Origin: Bradyrhizobium agreste
GTDB taxonomy: Bacteria > Pseudomonadota > Alphaproteobacteria > Rhizobiales > Xanthobacteraceae
Assembly (NCBI RefSeq): GCF_016031625.1
Contig: NZ_JACCHP010000007.1
Location: forward strand, 310,001 to 374,000
Direction: 5' to 3'
Length of the DNA: 64,000 nucleotides
Shown: positions 26,558 through 35,189 of the stretch, piece after piece
How the letters are laid out: the number at the start of each line of letters is the position of its first letter
Position numbering within the stretch: the stretch's first letter is position 1
Translations under genes and position numbers: made by a program
Notes under the pieces: generated by a model
Database searches by the model: none
What the model was told of the DNA's origin: nothing
What the model saw: only the letters and a program-made list of their open reading frames with translations

Positions 26558-28480
26558 ATGCGTCGTATCCGACTCGTGATCGCAGATCGCCGCCCGATCG
26601 TCTTGCAGGGATTTGAGACGCTGTTTGCGACCGAGCGCGACTTCGAGATCGTTGCGTCCTGCAGCAATGGAGCCGATTGCCTCGAAGCCGTCCGGACATT
26701 GAGGCCGGACGTCGCGCTCGTCGAGGACGGATTTCCCGACGTGACGGCTTCCGCAATGCTCGCCGCCGTCAATGCCGAAAACCTTCCCACACGGCTGGTC
26801 TTCTACACCGCATCGATTGCGCGCGGCGAACTCGCGGCGGCCATCGCCGCGGGTGCCTGCACGGCGATACCGATGCGCGAGGAGCCCGAGAACCTGTTGC
26901 AGTCCCTGAGGCTGGTGGCGCCGGCGGCGGACAGCAAAGCCGGTCGTGGCGCCTTTGTCGGAAAGGGGCTGGCTGCACTGACGGACCAGGAGCACAAGAT
27001 CATCCGCCTCGCCGCCAGCGGGATGTCGAACAAGGAGATTGCACGTCAGATCAAGGTCGCGCCGGGCCGGGTCGAGGCGCGGATCGAGCAGATATCTGCG
27101 CAGCTCGGCATCAAAAACCGGACGGAGCTCGCGCGGTTCGTCCTGTCGCGCCTCTACGGCGGGGTCGGCGCGCTCGCGGCTCTGATTTGGGCAGCACTCC
27201 ACGACCTTCAATCCGCGAGCGCGGCCGCACTCGATCCTGCGGATGCCGACAGCGTCACGGTCATGACCGCGAACGGCGCCGGCGCGGTCGTAACCATCAA
27301 GATCACCCCCCAAAAAGCCACCGCTGCTCCGGAGAAAACGGCCAAAGCCGTTCGCGTCGAGAATTCGCCGGCTGATATGCCTGCGCGGGCGAGCAAGCTC
27401 ATCGGGCCCCGAGCTGACGTTGCCGGCAGCACGATCACGGTGCCGGCCCTCAACCTTGCGAGGCCAGGATTGAGCAACGCCGGCACCTTCATGATGACGG
27501 CGGTCGGAGTTTCGATCTACGAACTCCTCAGCAGCCACGCCCAGGCGCTCACGGCTTGGGACGGCCGGAGCGATGTCTTTGCATGGGCTGACGCAAACGC
27601 CCGCGGCGAGCTGGTCGCCCTCAATGGTCCCGCCAGGCCCGACTTCGACGGCTTCGGCGGCCTGCCCTGGCCCGATTCCGACATAGACCATGGATCATTC
27701 GCCTTCGGGGCGGCCCGAGGCGAGGCGTTCGCCAGAAGCGACGAACGTCAGATCATCGATGCGGCGGCGCGCGAGGACAGCTTCGGCGGCAGCAGCAATC
27801 CCCATGTCGGATCCGGTGCCATCGACGCTCAGAGCGATGATGGCGGCATCGAACAGGCGGTCGCAACAAGCGCGAGGAATGCCGAACACGGCACGACGCA
27901 GTCGGCCGCGATAGAGGCGCTTGATCGTGAACAATCGCAGCGTGATTTGCACGTTTCGGAAGACGGCGCAGCAGCAGGCAAGCCGGATGCCGAGCATGGG
28001 CCACCGGACCACGCATCAAATCAAGGGCAATCGCATCGCGCTTCGCAGGAGGCTTCCGCATCTGCGGAGCAGCACACCGATGATAATGGACCGGGAAGCC
28101 CTCACAGTTCCGGCCAACCCCAGCGTGACTTGCACCAGGCACATCCAGACGCCTCAAAGAATTTGCATGCGGAGCCGACCCAGAAGGCTGGCGGCAACGA
28201 CCAGGCTCAGCATGACTCAGGTCCGGCACGCACGGCTGCCGCGCCCGGGGCCGGAGATTCTTTCGATTTCAAAAATGATCTGCCAGCGCCGAGACATTCG
28301 GATCATCTCGAGGTTGGCTCCGGCGCCGATCCGGCTGAACATGGTCTGCACGGCACCGGACATGCTGAACTGGCGCTGATGCTCGATGCAGACCCGATCG
28401 GCCATTCGCACGCGGAGCAAAGCGCGGTCGATCACGCAAGAGGCACCGAGCACCATCCGATACACGACTTGTTCGTGTAG
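26558..28480 (+). CDS. Pseudo-receiver/LuxR-type regulator with long disordered C-terminal tail
   Basis: The 640-aa protein starts with a receiver-like domain (1-125). Key residues are changed: the phosphoacceptor position in PDVALVEDGFP is Glu56, one of the acidic pair is replaced (IADRRPIV), and the conserved Lys near residue 107 is absent. A LuxR-type helix-turn-helix follows (about 140-197; LTDQEHKIIRLAASGMSNKE). A short hydrophobic segment lies at about 203-214. The remaining ~425 residues are low-complexity, rich in Asp, His, Ser and Ala, with SFDFKND and repeated H-A-E/D stretches, and no known fold. No kinase gene is nearby. Confidence 0.8.
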   Translation: MRRIRLVIADRRPIVLQGFETLFATERDFEIVASCSNGADCLEAVRTLRPDVALVEDGFPDVTASAMLAAVNAENLPTRLVFYTASIARGELAAAIAAGACTAIPMREEPENLLQSLRLVAPAADSKAGRGAFVGKGLAALTDQEHKIIRLAASGMSNKEIARQIKVAPGRVEARIEQISAQLGIKNRTELARFVLSRLYGGVGALAALIWAALHDLQSASAAALDPADADSVTVMTANGAGAVVTIKITPQKATAAPEKTAKAVRVENSPADMPARASKLIGPRADVAGSTITVPALNLARPGLSNAGTFMMTAVGVSIYELLSSHAQALTAWDGRSDVFAWADANARGELVALNGPARPDFDGFGGLPWPDSDIDHGSFAFGAARGEAFARSDERQIIDAAAREDSFGGSSNPHVGSGAIDAQSDDGGIEQAVATSARNAEHGTTQSAAIEALDREQSQRDLHVSEDGAAAGKPDAEHGPPDHASNQGQSHRASQEASASAEQHTDDNGPGSPHSSGQPQRDLHQAHPDASKNLHAEPTQKAGGNDQAQHDSGPARTAAAPGAGDSFDFKNDLPAPRHSDHLEVGSGADPAEHGLHGTGHAELALMLDADPIGHSHAEQSAVDHARGTEHHPIHDLFV

Positions 28481-28596
28481 CGCACGCGACGCCTGCGCGC
28501 GGCGTTAACCATCGCCGGCGGTTCCAGCGAAATCGTTTCGAAGTTTCTTAAATCTTGCTGGGTACCTCTCCTGGGTATGGTCACCTGGGAAAAGAC

Positions 28597-29457
28597 ATGA
28601 GCAAGCGGGCCAAACGCCGGAAGGTCGAGACGATCGCGTTGCCGATGGCCGCGCGCGTTGGAATTGGTGCGGTGGCCGTTGCCGCGTTGGGGTACGGCCT
28701 GTTGGCTGGCCCGGGGCGCGAGCAACCGGTGCGGAAGCCAGCCGCGCCGCAGGCGATGGCATCGTCAACACCGGTCTACGTGGCACCCCCGGTTCATGCA
28801 GCGCCCGCGCCGGCTCCGATTCCGGCTCCGGCGCCGCTGGTCGAACCGCCCAAAGCCGACGCGGATGGTCCCGGAGCCTTGGTCCGGCAGGTGGTCGACT
28901 ATGCCAGCCGTCAGACGCCGGGCACCGTGATCATCGATACCAACAACACATTCCTCTATCTCGTCCTGAACGACACGCAGGCGATGCGCTATGGCATCGG
29001 TGTGGGCCGCGAAGGCTTCGCGTGGTCCGGCGAGCAGACCGTGGCGCGCAAGGCCGAATGGCCGGACTGGCGCCCGCCGGCGGAGATGGTCTCGCGTCAG
29101 CCTTATCTGCCGCGGTTCATGGCGGGCGGCCCCGGCAATCCGCTCGGCGCCCGGGCGATGTATCTCGGCGAGACCGAATATCGAATTCACGGCACCAACA
29201 AGCCCGACACGATCGGCAAGCGGGTGTCGTCCGGCTGTATCCGGCTGACCAATGAGGACGTCGTCGACCTCTATGAGCGGGTGAAAGTCGGTGCGAAGGT
29301 GATCGTGCTGCCGGCAAATGCGGCCCGTCGACCATCGCAAGGAGCCCCGCCCGACGCCGCGTCCCGATCGCCGGACCTGGTCTCGCCGTCGAGCCGGCCA
29401 TCGCCAACCAACGCGCAGATGCCGTCACCCGGACCGAGGATCGCCGAGGCGCGGTAG
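28597..29457 (+). CDS. L,D-transpeptidase (YkuD domain)
   Basis: The 286-aa protein has a basic N-terminus and a membrane anchor (about residues 18-38), then an Ala/Pro linker (45-85). The YkuD domain (about 108-235) ends with the catalytic motif: His in YRIHGTN and Cys214 in SSGCIRL. It would form 3-3 peptidoglycan crosslinks or attach proteins to peptidoglycan in the periplasm. The tail is Pro/Ser-rich. ATG 28597 follows GGGAAAAGAC; in-frame codons upstream are not expected to be translated. Confidence 0.9.
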   Translation: MSKRAKRRKVETIALPMAARVGIGAVAVAALGYGLLAGPGREQPVRKPAAPQAMASSTPVYVAPPVHAAPAPAPIPAPAPLVEPPKADADGPGALVRQVVDYASRQTPGTVIIDTNNTFLYLVLNDTQAMRYGIGVGREGFAWSGEQTVARKAEWPDWRPPAEMVSRQPYLPRFMAGGPGNPLGARAMYLGETEYRIHGTNKPDTIGKRVSSGCIRLTNEDVVDLYERVKVGAKVIVLPANAARRPSQGAPPDAASRSPDLVSPSSRPSPTNAQMPSPGPRIAEAR

Positions 29458-29507
29458 TTCGGCCACCTCGGTCCGCAATCGGGGTATCGCGTCTCCTCGT
29501 AGCGGGA

Positions 29508-29524
29508 ATGGGCGTTGCGCCCAT
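29508..29524. terminator. Inverted repeat followed by TTT, probable terminator or operator
   Basis: ATGGGCG and CGCCCAT arms surround a 3-base loop, followed by TTTG. It lies 51 bp after the L,D-transpeptidase stop and 25 bp before higB, so it may terminate the former or be an operator of the latter. Confidence 0.45.
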
Positions 29525-29548
29525 TTTGGGCGCATGCTAGCGTGAGGC

Positions 29549-29875
29549 ATGCGGATCATAGCCCGGCGTACGTTACGGGAGTTCGTCGAGGCGCGGCGAG
29601 GATATAAGGACCACGCCGCTCTCAAAGCTGCCCTCGATGCATGGTTCGATGAGGCCAAGAAGGCGCGGTGGTCCAGCGCCGCGGACATCAAACGCAGCTA
29701 CGCGACCGCCAGCATCATCTCGGCAGATCGCATCGTCTTCAACATCAAGGGAAACGACTATCGACTTGTCGCCTCCATTGATTTCGAGAAGAGCATCGTA
29801 TGGATCAAATGGATCGGCACGCACCGAGACTACGACAGGTTCAACGTAAGGGAGGTTCGACATGGCGAGGACTGA
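29549..29875 (+). CDS. higB: HigB-family type II toxin (mRNA interferase)
   Basis: The 108-aa protein has the HigB/RelE-like pattern: an N-terminal helix (RRTLREFVEA), AALDAWFDEAKKARWSS, then ADRIVFNIKGNDYRLVASID and WIKWIGTHRDYDRF. HigB toxins cleave mRNA on the ribosome. The gene precedes and overlaps the antitoxin gene by 14 bases, the usual order for HigBA (toxin first). It appears complete, without frameshift or internal stop, in contrast to the second HigB-like locus at 50047. Confidence 0.88.
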   Translation: MRIIARRTLREFVEARRGYKDHAALKAALDAWFDEAKKARWSSAADIKRSYATASIISADRIVFNIKGNDYRLVASIDFEKSIVWIKWIGTHRDYDRFNVREVRHGED

Positions 29876-30242
29876 GATCAAGCCGATTCGGACGAAGCGG
29901 GATTATGAGACCGCCCTCAGGGAGGTGGAGCGCCTCTGGGGCGCCAAGGCGGGCACACCAGAGGGTGACCGGCTGGATGTGCTCGCGACGCTGATCGATG
30001 CATACGAGGCTGAGCATTATCCAATGGATCCACCTGACCCTATTGAGGCCATCAAGTTTCGGATGGAGCAGCAAGGGCTCACGCGGCGGGACCTGGAAGA
30101 GATCATTGGGACGCGCACCCGCATCGCCGAGGTCTTGAACCGGAAACGCGGGCTATCGATCACGATGATCCGGCGCCTTCACGAACGCCTTGGCATCTCC
30201 GCAGATGTCCTGATCAGGCCGAGCCGAAAGAAGGCGGCTTAG
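29862..30242 (+). CDS. higA: HigA-family antitoxin (HTH)
   Basis: The 126-aa protein has an N-terminal segment (IKPIRTKRDYETALREVERL) and a conserved PPDPIEAIKFRMEQQGLT phrase leading into a Xre-type helix-turn-helix (about residues 70-120; RRDLEEIIGTRTRIAEVLNR). It neutralises HigB and represses the operon. It is homologous to the antitoxin at 50343-50741. The start overlaps the end of higB, implying translational coupling. Confidence 0.88.
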   Translation: MARTEIKPIRTKRDYETALREVERLWGAKAGTPEGDRLDVLATLIDAYEAEHYPMDPPDPIEAIKFRMEQQGLTRRDLEEIIGTRTRIAEVLNRKRGLSITMIRRLHERLGISADVLIRPSRKKAA

Positions 30243-30357
30243 TGAACGTGACGGCGGGGGGCGACAGACCGAGAGCGCCCGAAAGATTTGGCTCCGTCGC
30301 AACATCTTTACTCGGCCTGAGTATCGCCACCGGCCGATGATCGCTAGATTGCCTTCC

Positions 30358-31377
30358 ATGAAAAAGATCGGATTTCTCTCCTTCGGGCACTGGACGCCCT
30401 CGCCGCAATCCCGGACGCGCTCGGCGGCGGATACGCTGCTGCAATCGATCGAGCTCGCCGTCGCGGCCGAACAGCTAGGCGCCGACGGCGCCTATTTCCG
30501 CGTCCACCATTTCGCGCGGCAGCTGGCTTCGCCGTTTCCGCTGCTCGCGGCGGTCGGCGCCAAGACCAGCCGAATCGAGATCGGCACGGCCGTGATCGAC
30601 ATGCGCTACGAGAACCCGCTCTACATGGTGGAGGACGCCGGCAGCGCCGATCTGATCGCCGGCGGACGGCTGCAACTCGGCATCAGCCGCGGCTCGCCCG
30701 AGCAGGTGATCGACGGCTGGCGCTATTTCGGCTATCGGCCGGCCGAAGGCCAGAGCGATGCCGACATGGGGCGGCGCCATGCGGAAGTCTTCCTCGACCT
30801 GCTGCGCGGCGAAGGATTCGCCGAGCCCAATCCGCAGCCGATGTTTCCCAATCCGCCGGGGCTGCTGCGCCTGGAGCCGCATGCGCCGGGCCTGCGCGAG
30901 CGGATCTGGTGGGGCGCCGGCTCGAACGCCACCGCAATGTGGGCGGCGAAGCTCGGCATGAACCTGCAGAGCTCGACGCTGAAGAACGACGAGACCGGCG
31001 AGGCCTTTCACGTGCAGCAGGCGGCGCAGATCCGGGCCTATCGCGCGGCGTGGAAGGAGGCCGGCCACAGCCGCGAGCCCCGCGTCTCCGTCAGCCGCAG
31101 CATCTTCGCGCTGATCGACGATCGCGACCGCGCCTATTTCGGCGGCGAGCGCGGCGAAGACCAGATCGGCTTCATCGACCCGCGCACCCGCGCGATCTTC
31201 GGCCGGAGTTATGCGGCGGAGCCGGACGTGCTGATCGAACAGCTGCACGAGGACGAGGCGATCACCGAGGCCGATACGCTGCTGCTGACGATCCCGAACC
31301 AGCTCGGCGTCGACTATTGCGCGCATGCGATCGAGGCGATCCTGAAGCACGTCGCGCCGGCGCTGGGGTGGCGGTGA
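30358..31377 (+). CDS. LLM-class flavin-dependent oxidoreductase
   Basis: The 339-aa protein has the luciferase-like TIM-barrel pattern: MKKIGFLSFGHW, EQLGADGAYFRVHHF (about 40-54), and GRLQLGISRGSPEQV. Such enzymes use FMNH2 or F420 to act on diverse substrates. It is unclear whether this one is a monooxygenase or reductase. The ATG at 30358 is chosen because the homology-like sequence starts there; an in-frame ATG lies 21 bases upstream. No operon partner is evident; the downstream gene is on the other strand. Confidence 0.85.
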   Translation: MKKIGFLSFGHWTPSPQSRTRSAADTLLQSIELAVAAEQLGADGAYFRVHHFARQLASPFPLLAAVGAKTSRIEIGTAVIDMRYENPLYMVEDAGSADLIAGGRLQLGISRGSPEQVIDGWRYFGYRPAEGQSDADMGRRHAEVFLDLLRGEGFAEPNPQPMFPNPPGLLRLEPHAPGLRERIWWGAGSNATAMWAAKLGMNLQSSTLKNDETGEAFHVQQAAQIRAYRAAWKEAGHSREPRVSVSRSIFALIDDRDRAYFGGERGEDQIGFIDPRTRAIFGRSYAAEPDVLIEQLHEDEAITEADTLLLTIPNQLGVDYCAHAIEAILKHVAPALGWR

Positions 31378-31420
31378 GGCGTATCGCCGATTTGGGTGCG
31401 TGAGTCCGCGGTTGAGGTCC

Positions 31421-32263
31421 TCACACCATGGCTGCAACTTTCGGGAAGACGCGACTGAGCGCATCCATGTCGACGCCATCCGCGCCTCGCCACCAGATGA
31501 CCGGGTAAGCCCAATCGTTCGCGCGATCGGGAGGCCGGTCTCGAAGCTCATCTGCCGTGAACGCCTGCAGGAAGCCGTTTCGGCCTGCCGGTTTGAGAAC
31601 GCCGCAATAGCCGAGAATCTGGATGAGGGTGCGCCGCTCCGCGCTGTTCGACTTGACCACCCTGCTGATGCGCGACTCCAGCTCGCCCGGCCTTGCCGCG
31701 GGAGCGAGGTTAGAGGCAATGTCGATGATCCGCGCGAGGATCGAATGGTCCGTCTGCGTCGGTGCGACCTGAGCGATCTTTTCGAACTGTGCCAAGTCGA
31801 ACCAACAATAAAGGGGATCGAGGTGACGAACGCCGCCCCATTTCCATCTCTCGAAGTTCAGAATGTTGAGGTCTTGCTGCTCGGGGCCGGAGTCGCCGTA
31901 GCGCCCGCAGATACCACAATACAGCCGGCCGCTGGGCGCTCGACGAGTGGCCTGTTCGAGAAGTCCATGAAGAGGAAACTGCGCGGCACAGGAGAAGCTG
32001 CCCAGCGCCGAGCGCAACTCGAGCCGGCGGGTGCTGAGGCTGGCCAGGAAGGCGTCCGCGACCCGTTCCAGGTTCATGCGGGTACGAACGGAGACGAGTC
32101 GTGCGACCATGTCGTCGTGCGTCACCGTGACAGAATCGAACATGTAACCGGCTTGACGGGCATATTCGAAATCCGCCCGATCGACGGGCTCGTCTCGCTT
32201 CCAGCCCCTTGGCGACCAATAGGCATCGAGAAGGATCTGAAGGGCTTTCTTGTCGTGAGGCAC
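31421..32263 (-). CDS. Hypothetical protein with CxxC motif (280 aa)
   Basis: The start is GTG at 32263, with AGGAG 7 bases upstream, giving MPHDKKALQILLDAYWSPRG. The protein has no signal or membrane helices. A CGIC motif lies near the middle (YCGICGRYGDSGPEQ), followed by aromatic-rich FERWKWGGVRH. The N-terminal third has a helical region and WKRDEPVDRADFEYAR. I do not recognise a family. It is convergent with the LLM gene and divergent from the VOC gene. Confidence 0.65.
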   Translation of the reverse strand: MPHDKKALQILLDAYWSPRGWKRDEPVDRADFEYARQAGYMFDSVTVTHDDMVARLVSVRTRMNLERVADAFLASLSTRRLELRSALGSFSCAAQFPLHGLLEQATRRAPSGRLYCGICGRYGDSGPEQQDLNILNFERWKWGGVRHLDPLYCWFDLAQFEKIAQVAPTQTDHSILARIIDIASNLAPAARPGELESRISRVVKSNSAERRTLIQILGYCGVLKPAGRNGFLQAFTADELRDRPPDRANDWAYPVIWWRGADGVDMDALSRVFPKVAAMV

Positions 32264-32439
32264 GAGCCGTCTCCTACGCATGCCGTCGCGGCTCAGGCGC
32301 AAATCGGCGACATTGACCGCTTGGTCTTGTAACCCAATAACAACCCCAGTCAGAACAGAATTGGCGCGCCCTCTGGATCGACGTCATGCTACCCTCTTCT
32401 TCCCGATAGCAAGCTTGCCGCCATTCGCGGGGTCGCGCG

Positions 32440-32838
32440 ATGAATCAGCGTCTGTCACTCGTCAGTGTCGTGGTCGCCGACTATGACGAAGCGATCGCCT
32501 TCTTCACGCGCGCCCTGAACTTCGAGCTTTGCGAGGACACGCCGCTCGGTGGCGGCAAGCGCTGGGTGGTGGTGCGGCCGCGGGGCAATCCTGGTTCTGG
32601 CCTGCTCCTGGCGCGGGCAGACGGTCCGGCGCAGACGGCGCGCATCGGCGACCAGACCGGCGGGCGCGTCTTCCTCTTCCTGGAAACGGATGATTTCGAG
32701 CGCGATCATGCGCGCATGATGGCGGCGGGCGTACGTTTCGTCGGACCGCGACGGCACGAGGCCTATGGCGTCGTGGCGGTTTTCGAGGATCTGTGTGGCA
32801 ACCGCTGGGACCTCATCCAACCGTCCGGCCGCTGTTGA
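32440..32838 (+). CDS. VOC (glyoxalase-like) family protein
   Basis: The 132-aa protein has the two beta-alpha-beta-beta-beta modules of the vicinal-oxygen-chelate fold: LVSVVVADYDEAIAFFTRAL at the N-terminus and FEDLCGNRWDLIQP at the C-terminus. The usual metal ligands (His/Glu) are only partly evident, with Glu in VFEDLCGNRW and none clearly at the first position. It may therefore be a non-glyoxalase member such as a resistance or dioxygenase-like protein. Confidence 0.85.
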   Translation: MNQRLSLVSVVVADYDEAIAFFTRALNFELCEDTPLGGGKRWVVVRPRGNPGSGLLLARADGPAQTARIGDQTGGRVFLFLETDDFERDHARMMAAGVRFVGPRRHEAYGVVAVFEDLCGNRWDLIQPSGRC

Positions 32839-32865
32839 CGCGCGATGCCGCCGCTTCCGCGACCC

Positions 32866-34185
32866 TCACCCCGTCTTCGTCCCCGTGATGATTGCCAGCG
32901 CCTCGACGAGGCGGTCGAGATCGGCCTCGTCGGTGAAGAGCGCCGGAGTCACGCGGATGCATTGGCCCCTGGCGACGCCGGCGCGGCGCACCGTCATGAT
33001 CCTGTGGCTGTCGCGAAGCTTCGCAACGATGGCCTCGTTGTCGGCCTTGCCGGTCTTGCCGGCGAGGCGGAAGGACGTGATCGCGCCATAGGAGCCGGCT
33101 TCATCCGGCGTCAGGATCTCGATGTCCTTGAAGCCGCGGACGCGGCTCACCCAATAATCGCGCAAATGGCGCAGGCGCGCCTGCTTGGCCGCCGCGCCGA
33201 TCTCCTGATGCAGCGCCAGCGCCGTCGGCACCGTCAGCACCGTGGCGAAATTGACCGTGCCGGTATGCACCCGCGAGCGGATGTCGCTTTCCGGAAAATC
33301 CTCGTCGCCCATGTCGCGATCGATCGCCGCGAGGCGATCCTTCCTGATGTAGAGGAAGCCGACGCCGAGCGGCGCGCCGATCCATTTGTGCAGGTTGAAG
33401 CCGACGAAATCGGCCTCGAGCTCGCTCACCCGGAAGTCGAGCTGTCCCCAGGAATGGGCGGCATCGACGATGGTGTCGATGCCCTTGGCCTTGGCCATGC
33501 GGGCGATCTCCGCGACCGGCATGACGAAGCCGGTTCGGTGGCTGACATGGGTCAGGAGCAGAAGCCTCGTCTTCGGGTTCGCCTCGATCGCACGGGCATA
33601 GGCGTCGAGCACCGCCTGGCGGGTGGCGGGCTCCGGCACGTCGAACTTGACCACGTCGACGCCGCGGCGCGTCTTCAGCGCGTTCATCGCATATTGCATC
33701 GAATCATAGTCGAGGTCGGCATAGAGCACCGCATCGCCCGGCTTCAACCCGTTGTAGCCGCCGATGAGAAGCTGAAGCGCTTCGGTGGCGCCGCGGGTGA
33801 GCGCGATCTCCTCCGGGAGCGCGCCGACCGCCGCCGCCACCTTGGTGCGCACGGCCTCGAAATCTGCGCCCGCACGCAGCCGCGCGTAATAGGTGTTCTG
33901 ATAATTGACCATGTCGGACTGGCGGATGAACTCGCGCCGCACGGGCTCGGCCATGATGCCCCAATAGCCGTTCTCGAAATTGACGATGTCGGGCGTGACG
34001 GCATAGAGCCCCTTCACGGCCGCCCAATAGGACTTGTCGGTGGCGATCGCGGCCGCCGGGCCGGTGGGCTGCGGCGGGAGGCCCTCGGCGGCCAAAGCCG
34101 GCGCCGCAAGCGGCGCCACGGCCGCTGCCGCAAGGCCCTTGAGCATAGCGCGGCGGTCCGCCGAAATCGTCCTGATCAATTGCAT
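32866..34185 (-). CDS. Tat-exported class V aminotransferase (isopenicillin-N-epimerase-like)
   Basis: The 439-aa PLP enzyme starts MQLIRTISADRRAMLKGL, a twin-arginine-like signal (DRRAMLK) plus an Ala-rich core ending APALA. The PLP fold is clear: LTRGATEALQLLIGGYNG, DAAHSWGQLDF (the Asp that binds PLP nitrogen) and the Schiff-base Lys in FNLHKWIGAPLG. It resembles isopenicillin-N epimerase/cysteine desulfurase-like enzymes; the substrate is unknown. ATG 34185 follows GGAGAG. An exported PLP enzyme of this kind is unusual but does recur in these bacteria. Confidence 0.85.
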   Translation of the reverse strand: MQLIRTISADRRAMLKGLAAAAVAPLAAPALAAEGLPPQPTGPAAAIATDKSYWAAVKGLYAVTPDIVNFENGYWGIMAEPVRREFIRQSDMVNYQNTYYARLRAGADFEAVRTKVAAAVGALPEEIALTRGATEALQLLIGGYNGLKPGDAVLYADLDYDSMQYAMNALKTRRGVDVVKFDVPEPATRQAVLDAYARAIEANPKTRLLLLTHVSHRTGFVMPVAEIARMAKAKGIDTIVDAAHSWGQLDFRVSELEADFVGFNLHKWIGAPLGVGFLYIRKDRLAAIDRDMGDEDFPESDIRSRVHTGTVNFATVLTVPTALALHQEIGAAAKQARLRHLRDYWVSRVRGFKDIEILTPDEAGSYGAITSFRLAGKTGKADNEAIVAKLRDSHRIMTVRRAGVARGQCIRVTPALFTDEADLDRLVEALAIITGTKTG

Positions 34186-34194
34186 GTCAGCTCT

Positions 34195-34268
34195 CCCCAG
34201 AGCGTTTTCGAGCGAAGCGGCGTCGGGCTCGCATCGCGAAAACGCGTCAAACAAGATCCAGAGCTCCG
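34195..34268. repeat. Dispersed palindromic repeat (GCGTTTTCG type)
   Basis: GCGTTTTCG (34202-34210) and CGAAAACGC (34237-34245) form a 9-bp inverted repeat within a sequence flanked by CCAGAG on both sides. Similar AGCGTTTTCGAGCGAAG elements are common in Bradyrhizobium intergenic DNA. It lies in the 374-bp spacer 34186-34559, which holds nothing else that I can call. Confidence 0.5.
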
Positions 34269-34515
34269 CTTTGATGTCATTGGAGCGAAGCTCTGGCGCG
34301 CGGGACAAGAGCAACGGACGATGCAGCGGAGATGACCGGAGCATGACAATGTGATGATCGGGAAGCCGATGTCGACTCCGCGACCGAAGCGCCGACCTGC
34401 GTGCGTATCGCTTCATGCATGAGAAAGCCAGGGCCGAACTGGCCAGGCATGATCAACGCGTGCAAGAGCGGTGATGCTCCACATCCCGAGATCGATGGAA
34501 GGTGATTGGATGTGC

Positions 34516-34552
34516 GGCCCCGGTTTCTTGCTTTTGCCTGGAAACCGGGGCC
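34516..34552. terminator. Hairpin after the 26-aa ORF
   Basis: The arms GGCCCCGGTTT and AAACCGGGGCC are perfectly complementary, with a 15-base loop that closes further by C-G and G-U pairs. The hairpin begins 8 bases after the stop of the small minus-strand ORF. There is no T-run on either side, so the terminator role is likely but not certain. Confidence 0.5.
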
Positions 34553-34559
34553 TCCACAT

Positions 34560-34640
34560 TCAGTGCATGTGACTAATGAGATAGATGCCGCCGCCGATGA
34601 CCACGATGGCGGGCACTGCCCAGAGAATCAATACAGGCAT
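34560..34640 (-). CDS. 26-aa single-pass membrane micropeptide
   Basis: The frame encodes MPVLILWAVPAIVVIGGG... ending ISHMH. It has one hydrophobic helix (about residues 3-22) and a short polar tail with two His. GGAGGAGAGG lies 3 bases before the ATG, a very strong Shine-Dalgarno, and a hairpin follows the stop. It is too short for standard ORF calling. Function unknown; it is likely in the inner membrane. Confidence 0.55.
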   Translation of the reverse strand: MPVLILWAVPAIVVIGGGIYLISHMH

Positions 34641-34770
34641 TTTCCTCTCCTCCAGTTGAACCTCCCCGGGGAGGAACGGGAGAAAGCGGCAAACGTTCCG
34701 GGTTCCCCGGAACGGTGCAGCTGATCGCGAGTTCATCGCAGCGCCGCATGCAGCGGCGAAGGAGAACGCG

Positions 34771-35115
34771 ATGAAGAAGCTCATGTTGATTTCGGCTGCC
34801 GCTCTGCTCGTCTCGACGGGCGCGATGGCACAGACCACCGTCACCACGACGACCGGGGCCGGGCACGGCGCGGCCGTGCAGATCGAACCGGAATACCGGA
34901 CCAAGATCCGCTCCTACGTCACCGAGCACAAGATCCGTCCGGTCGAAACGCGCGAAAAGATCGTCGTCGGTTCGCCCGTGCCGCGCGACGTCGAGCTCGC
35001 GCCCGTCCCGAGTGACTGGGGTCCCTCGCTCACCAAGTACCGCTACGTCTATTCGGGCAGCCGCGTGATGTTGGTCGATCCCGACACCCGCGTGGTCGTT
35101 CAGGAGGTTGACTAA
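34771..35115 (+). CDS. DUF1236 secreted protein
   Basis: The 114-aa protein has a classical signal peptide (MKKLMLISAAALLVSTGAMA). Its C-terminal half is typical of DUF1236: LAPVPSDWGPSLTKYRYVYS, then RVMLVDPDTRVVVQEVD. A GGAG Shine-Dalgarno lies upstream of the ATG. DUF1236 proteins are multiplied in Bradyrhizobium and their function is unknown. A strong terminator follows. Confidence 0.88.
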   Translation: MKKLMLISAAALLVSTGAMAQTTVTTTTGAGHGAAVQIEPEYRTKIRSYVTEHKIRPVETREKIVVGSPVPRDVELAPVPSDWGPSLTKYRYVYSGSRVMLVDPDTRVVVQEVD

Positions 35116-35122
35116 CTGCTGC

Positions 35123-35162
35123 GCACGGCGGGCCGTCGAGGCGGCCCGCCCGTGCATTTTTT
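35123..35162 (+). terminator. Rho-independent terminator after the DUF1236 gene
   Basis: GCACGGCGGGCC pairs with GGCCCGCCCGTGC with one bulged base, followed by ATTTTTT (35156-35162). It is the clearest intrinsic terminator in this window. Confidence 0.85.
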
Positions 35163-35189
35163 CAATAGCTTCGTTTGCGGTAGCGCCTG

